A stretch of 6,220 nt of DNA from contig JAFAKZ010000393.1 of the NCBI GenBank assembly GCA_019234745.1, positions 1 to 6,220 of the forward strand, written 5' to 3'. Both the position numbers and the translations under genes were made by a program. Below the pieces are notes generated by a model. That model had not been told where the DNA came from, did not search any database, and saw only the letters and a program-made list of their open reading frames with translations. Positions 4,445 to 6,220 of this stretch are shown piece by piece. Source of the DNA: Burkholderiales bacterium (GTDB lineage: Bacteria; Pseudomonadota; Gammaproteobacteria; Burkholderiales; Chitinimonadaceae). The stretch's first letter is position 1, and each line of letters starts with the position of its first letter.

Positions 4445-6220
4445 TCAGCGCGGTGCCGTATCGGCGTCCAGCGTCGCACCGTAGCGCTGGAAGGCCTCGT
4501 CGATGACGTCGCGCAGCTGGGCGTCGTCCCAGGGCTTGGTCAGGAATTTGTAGATCTCGCCGCTATTGATGCTCTCGGTAATCGTCTGCAGGTCGGCATA
4601 GCCCGACAACACCATGCGCACGGTGCCTGGGTAGAGCTGGCGGGCGACGGACAGGAACTCGGTACCCGACATGCCGGGCATGCGTTGGTCCGACATGATC
4701 ACTTGTACCGGATTCAGCGCCAGCACTTCCAGTGCCTCCTGGCCACCACTCGCCGTCAGCACCTTGTAGCGGTCGTTGCGCAGCGTGCGCTTGAGCGCCG
4801 ACAACACGTTCGATTCATCGTCCACCAGCAACAGGGTGAGCGTACTTTCCACGGCCTCTTGCTTACTAACCAGCCGCGGACGCGTGGCCAGCAGCTCGGC
4901 AAAGTCTGCGGCCGGCATTGGCCTGCTCGCGTAGAAACCCTGGATTTCGTCGCAGTCGTTGCGTTCCAGAAAGCGCAGCTGCGCCTCGGTCTCCACGCCC
5001 TCGGCCACCGTGCGGCGGCGCAGCCGGTGCGCCATGGCGATGATGGCGGTGGTGATGGCCGCGTCGTCTGGGTTCTGTGTGATTTCGCTGATGAAAGTGC
5101 GGTCGATCTTGATGCAGTCGAAGGGGAACTGCTTGATATAGGCAAGCGACGAGTAGCCGGTGCCAAAGTCGTCCAGCGACAGGCGCAAGCCCAAGGCGCG
5201 CAAGTCTTGCAGGATGCGGCTGGCCAGTTCCGGATCCTGCATCACAGCCGATTCCGTGATTTCCAGCTCCAGGTATTTTGGCTCCACGTTCGCCGCGTCC
5301 AGGGCGTCCTTTAGCTTACGCTTGAGTGGCTTGTAGCCCAGCTGGACGGCCGATACATTGATGGACGTGGGCACGATGGTGTGGCCGCGCCTCTGCCATT
5401 CGCCCTGCTGCGCACACACGGTGTCGATCACCCAATTGCCAATCGGCACGATCAACCCGCAGTCTTCCGCCAAGGGAATGAACTGCGCCGGCGGTACCTG
5501 GCCCCGTTGCGGATGATTCCAACGGAGCAGTGCCTCGGCTGCCACAATCTTGCCGGTCGCCAGATCCACGCGCGGCTGATAGTGCAGCTCGAACTCGTTC
5601 GCGCCAAGCGCCGCACGTAACTCCGCCTCCAGCGTCAATTTCTCCACGATGCGCGAGTTGAGCTGCGGATCGTAGTACATATAGCGCTTGTTCGACTTCT
5701 TGCACTGCTTGAGTGCCGCCTCCGCGTGCTTCAACAACGCTTCCGCATCGTCGCCGTCATCGGGAAACATGGCTACGCCGGCCCGCACCGACAGCCAGAT
5801 TTCGTTGCCGTCCACCTCCAGCGGCGCCTCCAGTGGCCGGAACAGCCGGTCACGCAGGATGGTCACCGCATCGGCGCCGGCTGGCAGGTTGCCGACGGCG
5901 ACACCGAATATATCCCCACCCAGCCGTGCCAGCGAAAACGGCTCGTGCAGGGCCCCCTGCCAGCGTTCGGCGAGCTGCCTCAGTACCTTGTCGCCCACTG
6001 GCCGGCCATGCCGCTCGTTGATCTGGTTGAAATGGTCGATGTTCAGCAGGATGACGGTGGAAGCGGCCTGCGCCTGACGCGCGGCGTAAAGCTGCTGCGC
6101 CAGGCGGTCGACGAACAGCGCGCGGTTGGGTAGGCCCGTGACCATATCGTTCATGGCCAGGTAGCTCAGCTGCTTTTCCCGCTCGATGTACTGCAAGCCG
6201 AATGAAATGTCGCCCGTCAA
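4445..6220 (-). CDS. GGDEF(degenerate)-EAL-receiver c-di-GMP phosphodiesterase, C-terminal 591 residues (5' end beyond the window)
   Basis: The reading frame is open to the window edge, so the N-terminus, perhaps with a sensor domain such as GAF or PAS, is missing. Positions count from the edge. Residues 18-180 are a GGDEF domain starting LSYLAMNDMVTGLPNR, but the signature is GGDIF (101-105) and no RxxD inhibitory site stands before it, so cyclase activity is unlikely. Residues 200-445 are an EAL domain with its catalytic set: E229-A-L, N288, E320/E323, D350 and D351 (DDFGTGYSSL), K371, E407 and Q427. It should hydrolyse c-di-GMP to pGpG. Residues 461-580 are a response-regulator receiver: D467/D468, phosphoacceptor D511 (MSDQRMPGMSG), S539 and K562 (TKPW). 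A C-terminal receiver is less usual than an N-terminal one. Phosphorylation by an unlinked or upstream histidine kinase may control the phosphodiesterase. The stop is TGA at 4445-4447, with a short tail of 11 residues after the receiver. Confidence 0.93.
   Translation of the reverse strand: MTGDISFGLQYIEREKQLSYLAMNDMVTGLPNRALFVDRLAQQLYAARQAQAASTVILLNIDHFNQINERHGRPVGDKVLRQLAERWQGALHEPFSLARLGGDIFGVAVGNLPAGADAVTILRDRLFRPLEAPLEVDGNEIWLSVRAGVAMFPDDGDDAEALLKHAEAALKQCKKSNKRYMYYDPQLNSRIVEKLTLEAELRAALGANEFELHYQPRVDLATGKIVAAEALLRWNHPQRGQVPPAQFIPLAEDCGLIVPIGNWVIDTVCAQQGEWQRRGHTIVPTSINVSAVQLGYKPLKRKLKDALDAANVEPKYLELEITESAVMQDPELASRILQDLRALGLRLSLDDFGTGYSSLAYIKQFPFDCIKIDRTFISEITQNPDDAAITTAIIAMAHRLRRRTVAEGVETEAQLRFLERNDCDEIQGFYASRPMPAADFAELLATRPRLVSKQEAVESTLTLLLVDDESNVLSALKRTLRNDRYKVLTASGGQEALEVLALNPVQVIMSDQRMPGMSGTEFLSVARQLYPGTVRMVLSGYADLQTITESINSGEIYKFLTKPWDDAQLRDVIDEAFQRYGATLDADTAPR

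Overview
The window is 6.2 kb of GC-rich chromosomal DNA from a Gram-negative bacterium, most likely a betaproteobacterium (Neisseriales or Burkholderiales). That placement is inferred from the MiaB N-terminus, the CysE sequence and the GC-rich codon use. No tRNA, rRNA, CRISPR array, transposase or phage gene was seen. The gene order looks like ordinary chromosome with a few uncharacterised genes.

Layout: (1) The 5' part of miaB (tRNA methylthiotransferase) runs leftward off the left edge. (2) After a divergent intergenic region, two rightward genes overlapping by 4 nt encode single-pass membrane proteins of unknown function. They share a domain, with a WAG...LP..L..V.WGNRH...RAGD signature at matching spacing, so they look like a tandem paralogous pair; only the first has an extra C-terminal domain. 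(3) Three bases after this pair, and convergent to it, ends a DUF1203 family gene. Upstream of that, on the same minus strand, lies a small secreted protein gene. (4) Further right on the minus strand is cysE (serine O-acetyltransferase, cysteine biosynthesis) with complete catalytic residues and a C-terminal isoleucine. (5) The right edge holds the 3' part of a large c-di-GMP signalling gene, also on the minus strand: a degenerate GGDEF domain (GGDIF), an intact EAL phosphodiesterase domain and, unusually, a C-terminal receiver domain.

The genes do not form one pathway. miaB and cysE are housekeeping genes, the EAL-REC protein is regulatory, and the middle four genes are uncharacterised or nearly so. 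The most interesting items are the paralogous membrane-protein pair, the GGDIF-EAL-REC architecture, an 18-bp operator-like dyad and a strong hairpin between that gene and cysE, and a compact hairpin that contains both convergent stop codons. I did not find convincing evidence of a new multi-gene system. The membrane-protein pair is the best candidate for undescribed biology.
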